Below, piece after piece: positions 33,987 through 43,242 of a stretch of 64,000 nt of DNA; position 1 is the first letter of the stretch; the number at the start of each line of letters is the position of its first letter. The position numbers and the translations under genes are program-made. The notes under the pieces were generated by a model, which saw only the letters and a program-made list of their open reading frames with translations, was not told the origin of the DNA and searched no databases. The stretch lies in the NCBI RefSeq assembly GCF_036240795.1, contig NZ_CP108454.1, forward strand, positions 5,263,501 to 5,327,500. Reading direction: 5' to 3'. The stretch comes from Streptomyces sp. NBC_01268 (GTDB taxonomy: Bacteria > Actinomycetota > Actinomycetes > Streptomycetales > Streptomycetaceae).

Positions 33987-34940
33987 GTGATTCCGTCCCG
34001 GCGTGTGAAACAACCCAGCCTGTCCCAGCTCAGAGCCTTCGCGGCGGTCGCGGAGCACCTGCACTTCCGCGACGCGGCGGCAGCCATCGGGATGAGCCAG
34101 CCCGCCCTCTCGGGTGCGGTGTCGGCCCTCGAAGAGGCACTCGGTGTCCAGCTCCTCGAGCGTACGACGCGCAAGGTACTGCTCTCGCCCGCGGGGGAGC
34201 GGCTCGCGGTCCGGGCCGGTGCCGTGCTCGACGCGGTCGGCGAGCTGATGGAGGAGGCCGAGGCGGCGCAGGCCCCGTTCACGGGCGTGCTGCGGCTCGG
34301 GGTCATCCCGACGGTCGCGCCGTACCTGCTGCCGACCGTGCTGCGCCTGGTCCACACCCGCTACCCGGAGCTCGACCTCCAGGTGCACGAGGAGCAGACC
34401 TCCTCGCTGCTCGACGGGCTGGCCGCCGGGCGGCTCGACCTGCTGCTGCTCGCGGTGCCGCTGGGCGCCCCCGCGGTCACCGAACTCCCTCTGTTCGACG
34501 AGGACTTCGTGCTGGTCACCCCCGAGGGGCATCCGCTCGCCGGGCGGGCGGACATCCCGCGCGAGGCACTCAAGGAGCTCAAGCTGCTGCTCCTGGACGA
34601 GGGGCACTGCCTGCGCGACCAGGCCCTCGACATCTGCCGCGAGGCCGGACGCACCGAGGGGGCGCCGGTCACCACCACCGCGGCCGGCCTCTCCACCCTG
34701 GTCCAGCTGGTCGCGGGCGGCCTCGGCGTGACCCTGCTGCCGCGCACCGCGGTCAAGGTCGAGACGGCCCGCAACGCGGCCCTGCACACCGGCTGCTTCG
34801 CCGCCCCGGCGCCGTCCCGCCGGATCGCGCTCGCCATGCGCACGGGCGCGGCCCGCCAGTCCGAGTTCGGGCAGCTGGCGGGCGCGCTGCGCGAGGCGAT
34901 GCGTCGCCTGCCGGTACGGGTGGTGGGCGCGGAGGCCTGA
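33987..34940 (+). CDS. oxyR: Hydrogen peroxide-sensing LysR regulator OxyR
   Basis: The 317-residue LysR protein has a helix-turn-helix in the segment FRDAAAAIGMSQPALSGAV (about 25-45). The effector domain carries the conserved redox Cys region DEGHCLRDQALDICREAG, matching Streptomyces OxyR. GTG 33987 follows GGTGG. ATG 33921 and GTG 34005 are alternatives, but the first would run through the promoter. It controls ahpCD from the shared region. Confidence 0.92.
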   Translation: MIPSRRVKQPSLSQLRAFAAVAEHLHFRDAAAAIGMSQPALSGAVSALEEALGVQLLERTTRKVLLSPAGERLAVRAGAVLDAVGELMEEAEAAQAPFTGVLRLGVIPTVAPYLLPTVLRLVHTRYPELDLQVHEEQTSSLLDGLAAGRLDLLLLAVPLGAPAVTELPLFDEDFVLVTPEGHPLAGRADIPREALKELKLLLLDEGHCLRDQALDICREAGRTEGAPVTTTAAGLSTLVQLVAGGLGVTLLPRTAVKVETARNAALHTGCFAAPAPSRRIALAMRTGAARQSEFGQLAGALREAMRRLPVRVVGAEA

Positions 34941-35001
34941 GACCCCCGCGCCCACCCCGGGGCGCCGGGACCGCAGACCCCCGCGCCCACCCCGTACCCC
35001 G

Positions 35002-37350
35002 CTACTCCGTCCTGAGCCCGTCGGCCCGCATCAGGCGCCACAACAGCGGCAGGCTCAGCAGGGTCACCGCGGCGATCAGCGCCGCGCCGACACCGGCCAC
35101 CGGCAGGAAGATCCACCAGTCCTCGACCTGCTTGCCGATCATCTTCAGCAGCACCGCGCCGAGGCCGAGTCCGCCGACCACCGCGAGGGCGAGCCCGAGG
35201 ACGATCGGCACGGTCGTCTGCCACAGCACCGACCAGCCGAGCGTGCTGCGCCGGGTGCCGAAGGCGACCAGCGAGGACAGCAGCCGCCGGCGTTCGCGCA
35301 GCTGCTCCAGGGTGGTGACCAGGAGCGAGGCCGCCACGAGGAGCATGGTGAGCGTGGCGCCCACCAGGATCCCGGTGCGGACGCTCGCGTACTGCGCGTC
35401 GCGCTCCATGTTCTGCAGGGTGTCGACGCGGGTCAGCGGGTCGAGCGCGGCGACCGCGTTCCGCACGTACTCGGGGGCGTCCGGCACCGCCGGATCGATC
35501 CGGATCATGGCGTTGACGCCGGGGGTGTCGAGCCGCGCCGCGTCGATCGCCTTCGGGGTCGCGAGGACCCCGAACTGCACCATGCCCATGGGGTCGCGGC
35601 GCGCGTCCACCGTGCGGGCGGAGGCGGGGATGCGCCAGGTGGGCGGCGGCCCGGCCTTGTGGAGCTCCGCATCGCGCAGGTCCACCAGCGCGCCCGCCCT
35701 CGCGGTCCGGGTCACCCAGGCGTCCTCGGGCCCCTCCGCTCCGTGCGCGAGGGCGACGAAGACGTCGCCGTCCTTGCAGGAGGGCAGCGTGGCGAGCTCC
35801 TTCAGCGAGGCGCAGTCGCCGACGGCGATCGAGGTGATCGGGCGCATCTCCTCGCCCTTCGCGAGCGGACCGGGCCGCCACACGTTGGACTCGATGGTGC
35901 CGGCGACCCCGGTGACGCCCTTCGTCCTGGCCAGCTTCTCGATCATGACCCGGGCCGCGTCGCCGTCGCGGGCGTGGACCCTGGTCTGCATCTGGGCCCG
36001 GGCGGTGTCCATGTTGGTGGGCTGCATGAAGTCGTTCTGCATCGCCTGGAACAGCATCAGCAGGGCGATCGCCCCGGTCGCCGCGACGACGATGCCGCTG
36101 ACCGTACGGGCGGCGGCGCTGCTGCTCAACTGGAGCCTGCGGACGGCCAGCTGCCAGGCCACCGGACCGCCGTGCAGCCGCTTCACCAGGGCCTCCACCA
36201 GCCAGGGCAGCAGGGTGGTGAGCCCGATCAGGGCCAGGGTGGTGCCGCCGGCGACCCACACCGTGTCGATCTGTGTCTGCTCGATCCGCACGCCCGAGAC
36301 GGACGGCACGAGGAGCGCCGCACCGGCCAGCACGAGGACCAGTCGCCAGGCGAGGCGGCGGGGACGCGGAGTGGCGGTCCTGACGACGCCGAGCGGTTCG
36401 ATCGCGACCTCGCGCAGCGCGAAGAGGGTGACCGCGACGGCCGCGACCGGCACCGCACCGACGATCAGGGCGGCCAGCCAGGGCAGCGGGGACACGTCGG
36501 ACGGGAAGGCGTTGACGTCCCAGAACCGCACGGTGCCGGCGAACTGCCGGGCCACGGCGAAGAGGACGGCGCCGGTGCCGAGCCCGAGCAGCGCGCCCGC
36601 GAGGGACTCGCCGGCCGCGATCCGCCGGGTCATCGCGTTGTCCGCGCCGACCAGCCGCAGCGCCGCGAGCCGCCGGTCGCGCTGTTCGCCGCCGAAGCGG
36701 ACCGCGGTGGCGATGAAGACCAGCACCGGCAGCAGCAGCACCACGCAGCCGATGACGACGAGCAGGAGCAGGAAGGCGTTCTTCGGCTCCTCGGGCACCG
36801 ACCAGCCGTACGTCCTTCCGCGGCCGTCGTAGTTGTCCGTGGTCAGGGTCGAGCTGCCGGCCACGTACCGCAGTTCCGCCGGGCCGATCAGCCCGGCCTC
36901 ACCGAGGGTGCCGACGGTCCGGTACGGGATCCGCTCGCGCAGCAGCGCCCCCTCGGGGGAGCCGAGCAGGTCGGCGAGGGCGGGGGAGACCAGCATCTCG
37001 CCCGGGCCCGGCATCGCGGCGGCGCCGGGCGGCAGCGCGGGGCGCACGCCCTCGGGCCGCAGGAGCAGGCCGGTGACGGCCTCGCCCCGGTACTCGGTCC
37101 GGTGGCCCACGTGCAGAAAGGTGTCGGGGCCGGGCTTGGCGACCTCGTAGCTCGCGTCGGGCACCCGGGCGGACTCCCGCACCTCCCGCTGGAAGAGCAT
37201 GTTCGGCAGCGAGGCGGCGACCAGCAGCAGGGCCACGCCGCATCCGATGCCGGTCGCCGTCAGCGCCGTACGGATCCAGCCGCCGCGGCCGCCGGTGAGG
37301 GCGAAGCGCGCGCCGAGGGCCAGGTCGCGCGCCCAGGTCCGCAGGTTCAT
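35002..37350 (-). CDS. ABC transporter permease (FtsX/MacB-like, two FtsX domains)
   Basis: The 782-residue protein has an N-terminal membrane helix, a large extracellular region, three helices (about 200-310), a second FtsX-like unit beginning near WQLAVRRLQLSSSAAAR, another extracellular region, and three C-terminal helices. This 10-helix layout is that of bacteriocin or antibiotic-type exporters regulated by PadR or two-component systems. It is ATGA-coupled to its ATPase. The substrate is unknown. Confidence 0.85.
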   Translation of the reverse strand: MNLRTWARDLALGARFALTGGRGGWIRTALTATGIGCGVALLLVAASLPNMLFQREVRESARVPDASYEVAKPGPDTFLHVGHRTEYRGEAVTGLLLRPEGVRPALPPGAAAMPGPGEMLVSPALADLLGSPEGALLRERIPYRTVGTLGEAGLIGPAELRYVAGSSTLTTDNYDGRGRTYGWSVPEEPKNAFLLLLVVIGCVVLLLPVLVFIATAVRFGGEQRDRRLAALRLVGADNAMTRRIAAGESLAGALLGLGTGAVLFAVARQFAGTVRFWDVNAFPSDVSPLPWLAALIVGAVPVAAVAVTLFALREVAIEPLGVVRTATPRPRRLAWRLVLVLAGAALLVPSVSGVRIEQTQIDTVWVAGGTTLALIGLTTLLPWLVEALVKRLHGGPVAWQLAVRRLQLSSSAAARTVSGIVVAATGAIALLMLFQAMQNDFMQPTNMDTARAQMQTRVHARDGDAARVMIEKLARTKGVTGVAGTIESNVWRPGPLAKGEEMRPITSIAVGDCASLKELATLPSCKDGDVFVALAHGAEGPEDAWVTRTARAGALVDLRDAELHKAGPPPTWRIPASARTVDARRDPMGMVQFGVLATPKAIDAARLDTPGVNAMIRIDPAVPDAPEYVRNAVAALDPLTRVDTLQNMERDAQYASVRTGILVGATLTMLLVAASLLVTTLEQLRERRRLLSSLVAFGTRRSTLGWSVLWQTTVPIVLGLALAVVGGLGLGAVLLKMIGKQVEDWWIFLPVAGVGAALIAAVTLLSLPLLWRLMRADGLRTE

Positions 37351-38030
37351 ACCGCCCACTCCGTGTTCCGTACGGAGCCGTCGCGGACCACGACCTCGCG
37401 GTCGGAGTAGGCGGCGACCCGGGCCTCGTGGGTGACCAGGACGACGGCGGCGCCGGTGTCCCGGGAGGCGTCGGTGAGCAGCCGCATCACCCGCTCGCCG
37501 TTGAGCGAGTCGAGGGCGCCGGTCGGCTCGTCGGCGAAGATCACCCGCGGGGCGGTGACGAGGGCGCGGGCCACGGCGACCCGCTGGCCCTGGCCGCCGG
37601 AGATCTCGCCGGGGCGCTTGCCGGCCACGTCCTCGACCTCCAGGCGCGTCAGCCAGGTGCGCGCCTTCTCCTCGGCGCTCCTGCGCCGCTCGCCGTTCAG
37701 ACGCAGCGGAAGGGCCACGTTCTCGACGCAGGTGAGCTCGGGGACCAGCTGGCCGAACTGGAAGACGAAGCCGAAGTCGGCGCGGCGCAGGGCGCTGCGC
37801 TGTCCGTCGGTGAGGGCGGTCAGCTCGCGCCCGTCGTAGTGGATGGTCCCGGCGTCGGGGCGGACGATGCCGGCGAGGCAGTGCAACAGGGTGGACTTGC
37901 CGGAGCCGGAGGGGCCCATCACGGCGACGACCTCCCCGGCCCGCAGGGCGAAGTCGGCCCCGGCGAGCGCGGGCGTCGGACCGTACGCCTTGTCGATCCC
38001 GCTCGCCCGGAGCAGCGGCTCGGCGGTCAT
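37347..38030 (-). CDS. ABC transporter ATP-binding protein (MacB/LolD type)
   Basis: The 227-residue ATPase has Walker A GPSGSGKST, the signature motif ISGGQGQRVAVARAL (a Gln variant of SGGQQQR) and Walker B VIFADEPTGALD followed by the H-loop VLVTHEARVA. It powers the FtsX-type permease downstream. Its ATG overlaps the padR stop and its stop overlaps the permease start, so all three are translated together. Confidence 0.93.
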   Translation of the reverse strand: MTAEPLLRASGIDKAYGPTPALAGADFALRAGEVVAVMGPSGSGKSTLLHCLAGIVRPDAGTIHYDGRELTALTDGQRSALRRADFGFVFQFGQLVPELTCVENVALPLRLNGERRRSAEEKARTWLTRLEVEDVAGKRPGEISGGQGQRVAVARALVTAPRVIFADEPTGALDSLNGERVMRLLTDASRDTGAAVVLVTHEARVAAYSDREVVVRDGSVRNTEWAV

Positions 38031-38551
38031 CGGCGGACCTCCTCGGCGAGCCGGTCGAGGCGGGCGGCGGTCAGTTCCAGCCAGCGCAGGTCGGCCTCCA
38101 GGTGGAACAGGGCGTGGTCGCAGATCAGCTGGTCGGCGAGGTCGCCGTCCTTCTTGCGCCGGGTGAGCTCGCGCATCAGGCGCAGGTGCTCGGTGCGCTG
38201 GACGTCGAGGAGCTCGGCGGCCCCGCGCCCGGTGAGCAGGGCGAGGACGACCTTGGTGTAGAGCGTCGACTGGAGGTACGGCTCGGGCTTCTCGGGGGTG
38301 GCCAGCCACCCGGCGACGTCGGTGATGCCGGCCTCGGTGATGGCGTACCGCTTGCGCTCGGGACCGCCGCCGGCCTCGATGCCGTCGACCTCGACGAGAC
38401 CGTTCTTCAGGAGCCGGGACATGGTCGAGTAGACCTGCCCGTAGTGCAGCGGCCGGTCGTGACCGAACCGCTCGTCGAAGGCGCGCTTGAGGTCGTAGCC
38501 GTGGCGCGGGCCGGACTCCAGGAGTCCCAGAAGGGTGTGACCGATGGACAT
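38027..38551 (-). CDS. PadR-family transcriptional regulator
   Basis: The 174-residue protein has the PadR winged helix (about 1-85: ESGPRHGYDLKRAFDERF, HYGQVYSTMSRLLKNGLV) and a C-terminal dimerisation helix region. PadR proteins repress ABC exporter operons and release on drug binding. ATG 38551 was chosen because the upstream ORF extension runs through the likely promoter. It is the first gene of the exporter operon. Confidence 0.9.
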   Translation of the reverse strand: MSIGHTLLGLLESGPRHGYDLKRAFDERFGHDRPLHYGQVYSTMSRLLKNGLVEVDGIEAGGGPERKRYAITEAGITDVAGWLATPEKPEPYLQSTLYTKVVLALLTGRGAAELLDVQRTEHLRLMRELTRRKKDGDLADQLICDHALFHLEADLRWLELTAARLDRLAEEVRR

Positions 38552-38561
38552 GGCGCCACTG

Positions 38562-38595
38562 TACATGGCGTGTATACGCACGATGTATAGCCCTG
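38562..38595 (-). promoter_or_regulatory. Probable PadR operator/promoter
   Basis: Just upstream of padR the sequence has TGTACATGG and repeated TGTATA units (GTGTATACGCACGATGTATA), including the palindrome GTATAC. The ATGT/ACAT-type content is usual for PadR operators, and the position suits autoregulation. Confidence 0.4.
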
Positions 38596-38780
38596 GTGGT
38601 GCCCCCGTGCGAGCGGGGTGTGACCGGCGGCACACAACCATCGGGCGCTCTGGAGCGTCGGTTCCGTCGGGAGCGGGTGCTGATTGTCACGTCCGGTAAA
38701 TACGGATCGATCGCCCTTTGTCTCCATGGGCGGTGTTAGCTTTCTGAGCTGATTCCACGACGAGCGGAGCGACGGAAGAC

Positions 38781-40976
38781 ATGGGCCGAACGAGCAAGGG
38801 CCAGGCGAAGAAGGGCGGGCGCATACGCCGGCTCTTCACCTGGAAGAAACTCCTGGGCACGTTCTTCGTGGGATGCCTGCTCGTCATGGGCGCCTTCTAC
38901 GCGGTCTACGTGATGGTCCCGGTGCCGACCGCCAACGCCGACGCGACGCTGCAGAGCAACGTCTACAAATACTCCAACGGCAAGGTCATGGCCCGCACGG
39001 GCAAGATCAACCGCGAGATCGTCGGCCTGGAGAAGGTCCCCCAGGACGTCCAGCGGGCGTTCGTCGCCGCGGAGAACAAGACCTTCTACAAGGACAACGG
39101 CGTCGACATCAAGGGCACCGTCCGCGCCGCGTGGAACACCCTCACCGGCAAGGGCAAGCAGGGTGGTTCGACGATCACCCAGCAGTACGTGAAGAACTAC
39201 TACTTGAGCCAGGACCAGACGGCCACGCGCAAGCTCAAGGAAATGGTCATCGCGATCAAGGTCGACGAGAACATGTCGAAGCCCGAGATCCTGGCCGGCT
39301 ACATCAACACCAGCTACTACGGCCGCAACGCCTACGGCATCCAGGCCGCCGCCCAGGCGTACTACGGCATCGACGCCGCCAAGCTGAACGTCGCCCAGGG
39401 CGCCTACCTCGCCTCCCTGCTCCAGGCCCCCAGCCAGTACGACTGGACCTCCGCGAGCGCCGAGGGCCGCAAGCTGGTCGAGCAGCGCTGGAACTACGTC
39501 CTCGACAACATGGTCGGGGAGGGCTGGCTCGACTCCGGCAAGCGCGCCGGGATGAAGTTCCCCGTCCCGCAGAAGCCCAAGGCCCCCAAGGGCATGAGCG
39601 GCCAGAGCGGCTACATCGTCGAGGCCGCCAACCAGGAGCTGATGCGCCAGGGCGTCAGCGAGGAGGACCTGAAGGCCGGCGGCTGGACGATCACCCTCAA
39701 CATCGACGAGAAGAAGCAGAAGGCGCTCGTCCGGGCCGTCGACGACCAGCTCGAGGACAAGCTGGACCGCAAGGGCAGCAAGAAGCAGGCGAGCGTCCAG
39801 GCCGGCGCCACCTCCGTCGACCCGAGGACCGGCGCGGTCGTCGCCCTCTACGGCGGCATCGGCGCCACCGAGCACTGGACCAACAACGCCACCCGGCGCG
39901 ACTACCAGCCCGCCTCGACGTTCAAGCCGCTCGTGCTCGCCTCCGCGCTCGACAACGACGCCGTGACCCAGGACGGGCGCAAGATCGGCCTCGGCACGAT
40001 CTACGACGGCACCAGCAAGCGCGCGGTGGTCGGCAGCTCCATCCCGTTCAACCCGGAGAACGAGGACAACCAGAGCTACGGCCCGGTCAGCGTCCAGAAG
40101 GCCACCAACAGCTCGATCAACTCGGTCTACGCCCAGATGATCGTCGACGTCGGCCCCACCAAGGCCAAGCAGACCGCGATCGGCCTCGGCATGAAGGACG
40201 GCGTCGACTTCGGCGCCACCCCGTCGATGTCGCTCGGCGTCATGGGCGCCTCCACCATGGACATGGCCGGCGCCTACGCCACCCTCGACAACCACGGCGT
40301 CAAGGTCACCCCGACCCTCGTGAAGTCCGCCGAGCACAAGGACCGCACGGCCGACCCCGTGAAGTCCATCGGCGACCGGGTGATCAGCCGCGAGGCCGCC
40401 GACACCACCACCAAGGCCATGCAGGGCGTCGTCCAGTCCGGCTCCGGCTTCCGCGCCGCCGGCGACTACGCGGCGGCGGGCAAGACCGGCACCTCCGAGA
40501 ACAACCGCTCGGCCTGGTTCGTCGGCTACACCCCCGAGCTGGTCACCGCCGTCGGCCTCTTCGGCGAGGACGCCAAGGGCAACCAGGTCACCCTGACCGA
40601 CACGATCAACCCGGGCCGCGCCAACGGTGGCCGCACCCCCGCCCAGATCTGGGGCGCCTACACCACCGACGCGCTCGGCGGCGGCTCCGACGCCTCGTTC
40701 GACCTGAAGACCGACGGCACCTCCGGCGGCGACGGCACCGTCCCGACGCCGACCGCGACCACCGGGTCGCCCACGCCGACCACGACGCCGAGCGACGAGG
40801 CCACCACGCCGACCCGGCCGCCGACGTCCACGGCCACCACGCCGTCCCGGCCGCCCACGTCGACGGCCACGACTCCGCCCACGCCGCCGCCGACGAAGAC
40901 GGACGAGCCGACGACCGAGCCGCCGCCGGACGGCGGCGACGGAAACGGCATCGTCGACGGCCGACCGGGCCAGTGA
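38781..40976 (+). CDS. Bifunctional penicillin-binding protein (GT51 + transpeptidase)
   Basis: The 731-residue class A PBP has a basic cytoplasmic start, one membrane helix (about 25-45), a glycosyltransferase 51 domain with Glu98 (AAENKTFYKDNGVD) and GGSTITQQYVKN, and a transpeptidase domain with S379-T-F-K382, S445-I-N447 and K568-T-G-T. The C-terminal 80 residues are a Thr/Pro-rich tail. It polymerises and crosslinks peptidoglycan. It is monocistronic with a strong terminator. Confidence 0.95.
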   Translation: MGRTSKGQAKKGGRIRRLFTWKKLLGTFFVGCLLVMGAFYAVYVMVPVPTANADATLQSNVYKYSNGKVMARTGKINREIVGLEKVPQDVQRAFVAAENKTFYKDNGVDIKGTVRAAWNTLTGKGKQGGSTITQQYVKNYYLSQDQTATRKLKEMVIAIKVDENMSKPEILAGYINTSYYGRNAYGIQAAAQAYYGIDAAKLNVAQGAYLASLLQAPSQYDWTSASAEGRKLVEQRWNYVLDNMVGEGWLDSGKRAGMKFPVPQKPKAPKGMSGQSGYIVEAANQELMRQGVSEEDLKAGGWTITLNIDEKKQKALVRAVDDQLEDKLDRKGSKKQASVQAGATSVDPRTGAVVALYGGIGATEHWTNNATRRDYQPASTFKPLVLASALDNDAVTQDGRKIGLGTIYDGTSKRAVVGSSIPFNPENEDNQSYGPVSVQKATNSSINSVYAQMIVDVGPTKAKQTAIGLGMKDGVDFGATPSMSLGVMGASTMDMAGAYATLDNHGVKVTPTLVKSAEHKDRTADPVKSIGDRVISREAADTTTKAMQGVVQSGSGFRAAGDYAAAGKTGTSENNRSAWFVGYTPELVTAVGLFGEDAKGNQVTLTDTINPGRANGGRTPAQIWGAYTTDALGGGSDASFDLKTDGTSGGDGTVPTPTATTGSPTPTTTPSDEATTPTRPPTSTATTPSRPPTSTATTPPTPPPTKTDEPTTEPPPDGGDGNGIVDGRPGQ

Positions 40977-40981
40977 GACAC

Positions 40982-41022
40982 GGCGACGGCCGGGCCCCCC
41001 GCACAGGGGCCCGGCCGTCGCC
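40982..41022. terminator. 17-bp hairpin with T-rich tail
   Basis: GGCGACGGCCGGGCCCC (40982-40998) pairs perfectly with 41006-41022 around a 7-nt loop, followed by TTTCTC. It lies between the convergent PBP and phosphatase genes. Confidence 0.88.
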
Positions 41023-41049
41023 TTTCTCGTACGTCCTCCGCGCGCCGGG

Positions 41050-42906
41050 TCAGCGCGTGGCCAGCTCGAACCAGACCACCTTGCCGCCGGAGAGCCGCGT
41101 CGCGCCCCACCGCCGCGCCAGCCGGTTCACCAGGAACAGGCCGCGCCCGCCCTCGTCGGTGTCCCGGGCCCGCCGCTGCCGGGGCAGCTGCGGGGAGTCG
41201 TCGCCGACCTCGCAGCGCAGCACGTCGGTACGGAGCAGGCGCAGCGTCACCGGACGCTCCGCGTACCGCACCGCGTTGGTCACCACCTCGCTGATCAGCA
41301 GCTCCACCGAGTCCGAGAGCTCCTCCAGGCCCCAGCGCTCCAGCGCCCGCCGGGCGAGCCGCCGGGCCCGGCCCGGGGCGGCGTCCTCCGGTTCCAGGAA
41401 CCAGTACGCCACGTCGCTCGGCGCGATCCCGTCGAAGCGGGCCGCGAGCAGCGCGATGTCGTCGTCCCGGTCGCCCGGACCCAGCATGTCGAGCACGTCG
41501 TCGCAGAGCGCCTCCAGCGGAGGCGAGTGGTCGGGGCCGGTGAGCTGGGCGGTCGCCGCGAGCCGCTCGCGCAGCTGCTCGATCCCGGTCCACACGTCCC
41601 GCAGCCGGGACTCCACCAGGCCGTCCGTGTACAGCAGCAGCGTGGCCCCGGCCGGTGCGTCCAGCTCCACCGCCTCGAAGTCCACCCCGCCGACGCCGAT
41701 CGGCGCGCCCGGCGGCACCCGCAGCACCTCGGCCCGGCCGCCCAGGTGCAGCAGTATGGGCGGCGGGTGGCCCGCGTTGGCGATGGTGATCCGGTGCGAG
41801 ACCGGGTCGTACACCGCGTACATGCAGGTGGCCATCCGGTTCTCGCCGAGCCGCTGGGCCTGCTCGTCCAGGTGGTGCAGCACCTCCTGCGGGGGCAGGT
41901 CGAGCCCGGCCAGGGTCTGCGCCGTCGTGCGCAGCTGGCCCATGATCGCCGCCGAGGTCATGGAGTGGCCCATGACGTCGCCGACGACCAGCGCCACCCG
42001 GCTGCCGGGCAGCGGGATCGCGTCGTACCAGTCGCCGCCCACCCGGGCCGTCTCGGCCGCCGGCAGGTAGCGCGAGGCGAGCCGCACGCCGGTCGGCTGC
42101 GGCAGCGAGTCCGGCAGCATGGTGCGCTGCAGCTCGTCCGCGATGTACGCCTCGCGCCCGTACAGCACGGCCTTGTCGATGCCGAGCGCCGTGTGGGTCG
42201 CCAACTGGGCCGCCACGAGCAGGTCGTTCGGCTCGAAGCCGCCGCGCTCGGGGCGGCGCAGGAACACGGCCGCGCCGATCACCCGGCGCCGGCCGCGCAG
42301 CGGCGCGAGTATGGCCCGCTGCCCGCCGGGCACCGGGTGGTCCGGGCCGAGCAGCTCGGGCAGCGCCGCCCGGGCCGCGGCGGAGTCGCCGGGGACCGGC
42401 CGCACCCCGCGCAGCACCTCGGCCAGCGCACTGCCCGAGCGGACCTCGCACAGCTCGGCCGCGGGGGTCGGGTCCGGGTCGGGGACGAGGACGAGCTCCT
42501 CGCCCTCCAGGTCCGTTAAGCGCAGCCGGTCGGTGCGGCGCAGCCGCAGCACGAAGGGCTCCGCGGGGCGCTCGTCGCCCACCGGCAGCGGGTCGCGGAG
42601 GTAGACGAGGATCGCGTCGGAGAAGGTCGGCACGGTCGCCCGGCACAGGCCGAGGACGATCTCGTCCAGGTCGAGGCCGCGCGCGATCCGCCGGGTCGCG
42701 GCGCCCACGAACCGCAGCCGGTCGCCCTCGCGCCGCGCCGCGGCACCGTCCGCGCCGTTGCCGCCACCGCCGCCGGGGGAGGGTGCGGGCACCGCGACGG
42801 CGGCCGCGGCCGCCGTCGCCGCCGTCTCCTGACGGGGGCGAGCGCTTTCCTGCGGCCGGGCGGCCATCGCCTTGCGGCCTTCGTGGGAGGTGGGATGCTC
42901 CGTCAC
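41050..42906 (-). CDS. GAF-PP2C (SpoIIE)-HATPase regulatory protein, contains a TTA codon
   Basis: The protein has 618 residues from GTG 42906 (ATG 42867 is an alternative). An Ala-rich tail precedes a GAF domain (about 65-250), a SpoIIE-type PP2C phosphatase (about 265-480; GGDWYDAIPL, VGDVMGHSMTSAA, LLLYTDGLVE) and a C-terminal anti-sigma HATPase kinase domain (about 495-618; EVVTNAVRYAE, GGRGLFLVNRLA). It should reset an anti-anti-sigma/anti-sigma pair. Leu130 is TTA (42517-42519), so bldA control is likely. Confidence 0.92.
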   Translation of the reverse strand: MTEHPTSHEGRKAMAARPQESARPRQETAATAAAAAVAVPAPSPGGGGGNGADGAAARREGDRLRFVGAATRRIARGLDLDEIVLGLCRATVPTFSDAILVYLRDPLPVGDERPAEPFVLRLRRTDRLRLTDLEGEELVLVPDPDPTPAAELCEVRSGSALAEVLRGVRPVPGDSAAARAALPELLGPDHPVPGGQRAILAPLRGRRRVIGAAVFLRRPERGGFEPNDLLVAAQLATHTALGIDKAVLYGREAYIADELQRTMLPDSLPQPTGVRLASRYLPAAETARVGGDWYDAIPLPGSRVALVVGDVMGHSMTSAAIMGQLRTTAQTLAGLDLPPQEVLHHLDEQAQRLGENRMATCMYAVYDPVSHRITIANAGHPPPILLHLGGRAEVLRVPPGAPIGVGGVDFEAVELDAPAGATLLLYTDGLVESRLRDVWTGIEQLRERLAATAQLTGPDHSPPLEALCDDVLDMLGPGDRDDDIALLAARFDGIAPSDVAYWFLEPEDAAPGRARRLARRALERWGLEELSDSVELLISEVVTNAVRYAERPVTLRLLRTDVLRCEVGDDSPQLPRQRRARDTDEGGRGLFLVNRLARRWGATRLSGGKVVWFELATR

Positions 42907-43242
42907 GCCTGGGATTCCGTCCGTCCGGGCCGGTGGTGCGCTGCACTCGCTCTTCTCGCCGATGCCGCGCCTTCGGCAGGGCTAAACCCCCGGCACGCGG
43001 TGGATGTGGACGCCGTGCGGGCAGGGGCGGCGAAGGGGGTGCGGACACCCGGGCGCACGTCGGGCACTGCTCTCCCCCTCATGAGGACCTCATGGATGAC
43101 TTGCGGTCAGTTCCTGCGCCGTGCTCAGTGGTTGACGTCCCGTTCGGGTGGGACATCGGGTGGGGCGCCGGGTAGGCCGCCGATGATCGACTGCTTGCGG
43201 AGGACGATCCTACGGTTGCACCCGGGGGGCGCATCAAGGGTC
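42907..43242. other. 336-bp gap upstream of the PP2C gene
   Basis: Nothing firm was found. It probably holds the phosphatase promoter. A 27-codon ORF (43091-43174, +) is present but has no ribosome site and was not called. Confidence 0.5.

Noticed and set aside
43091..43174. 27-codon ORF in the gap before the PP2C gene
   Set aside because: No ribosome site and no supporting context; kept only as a note.
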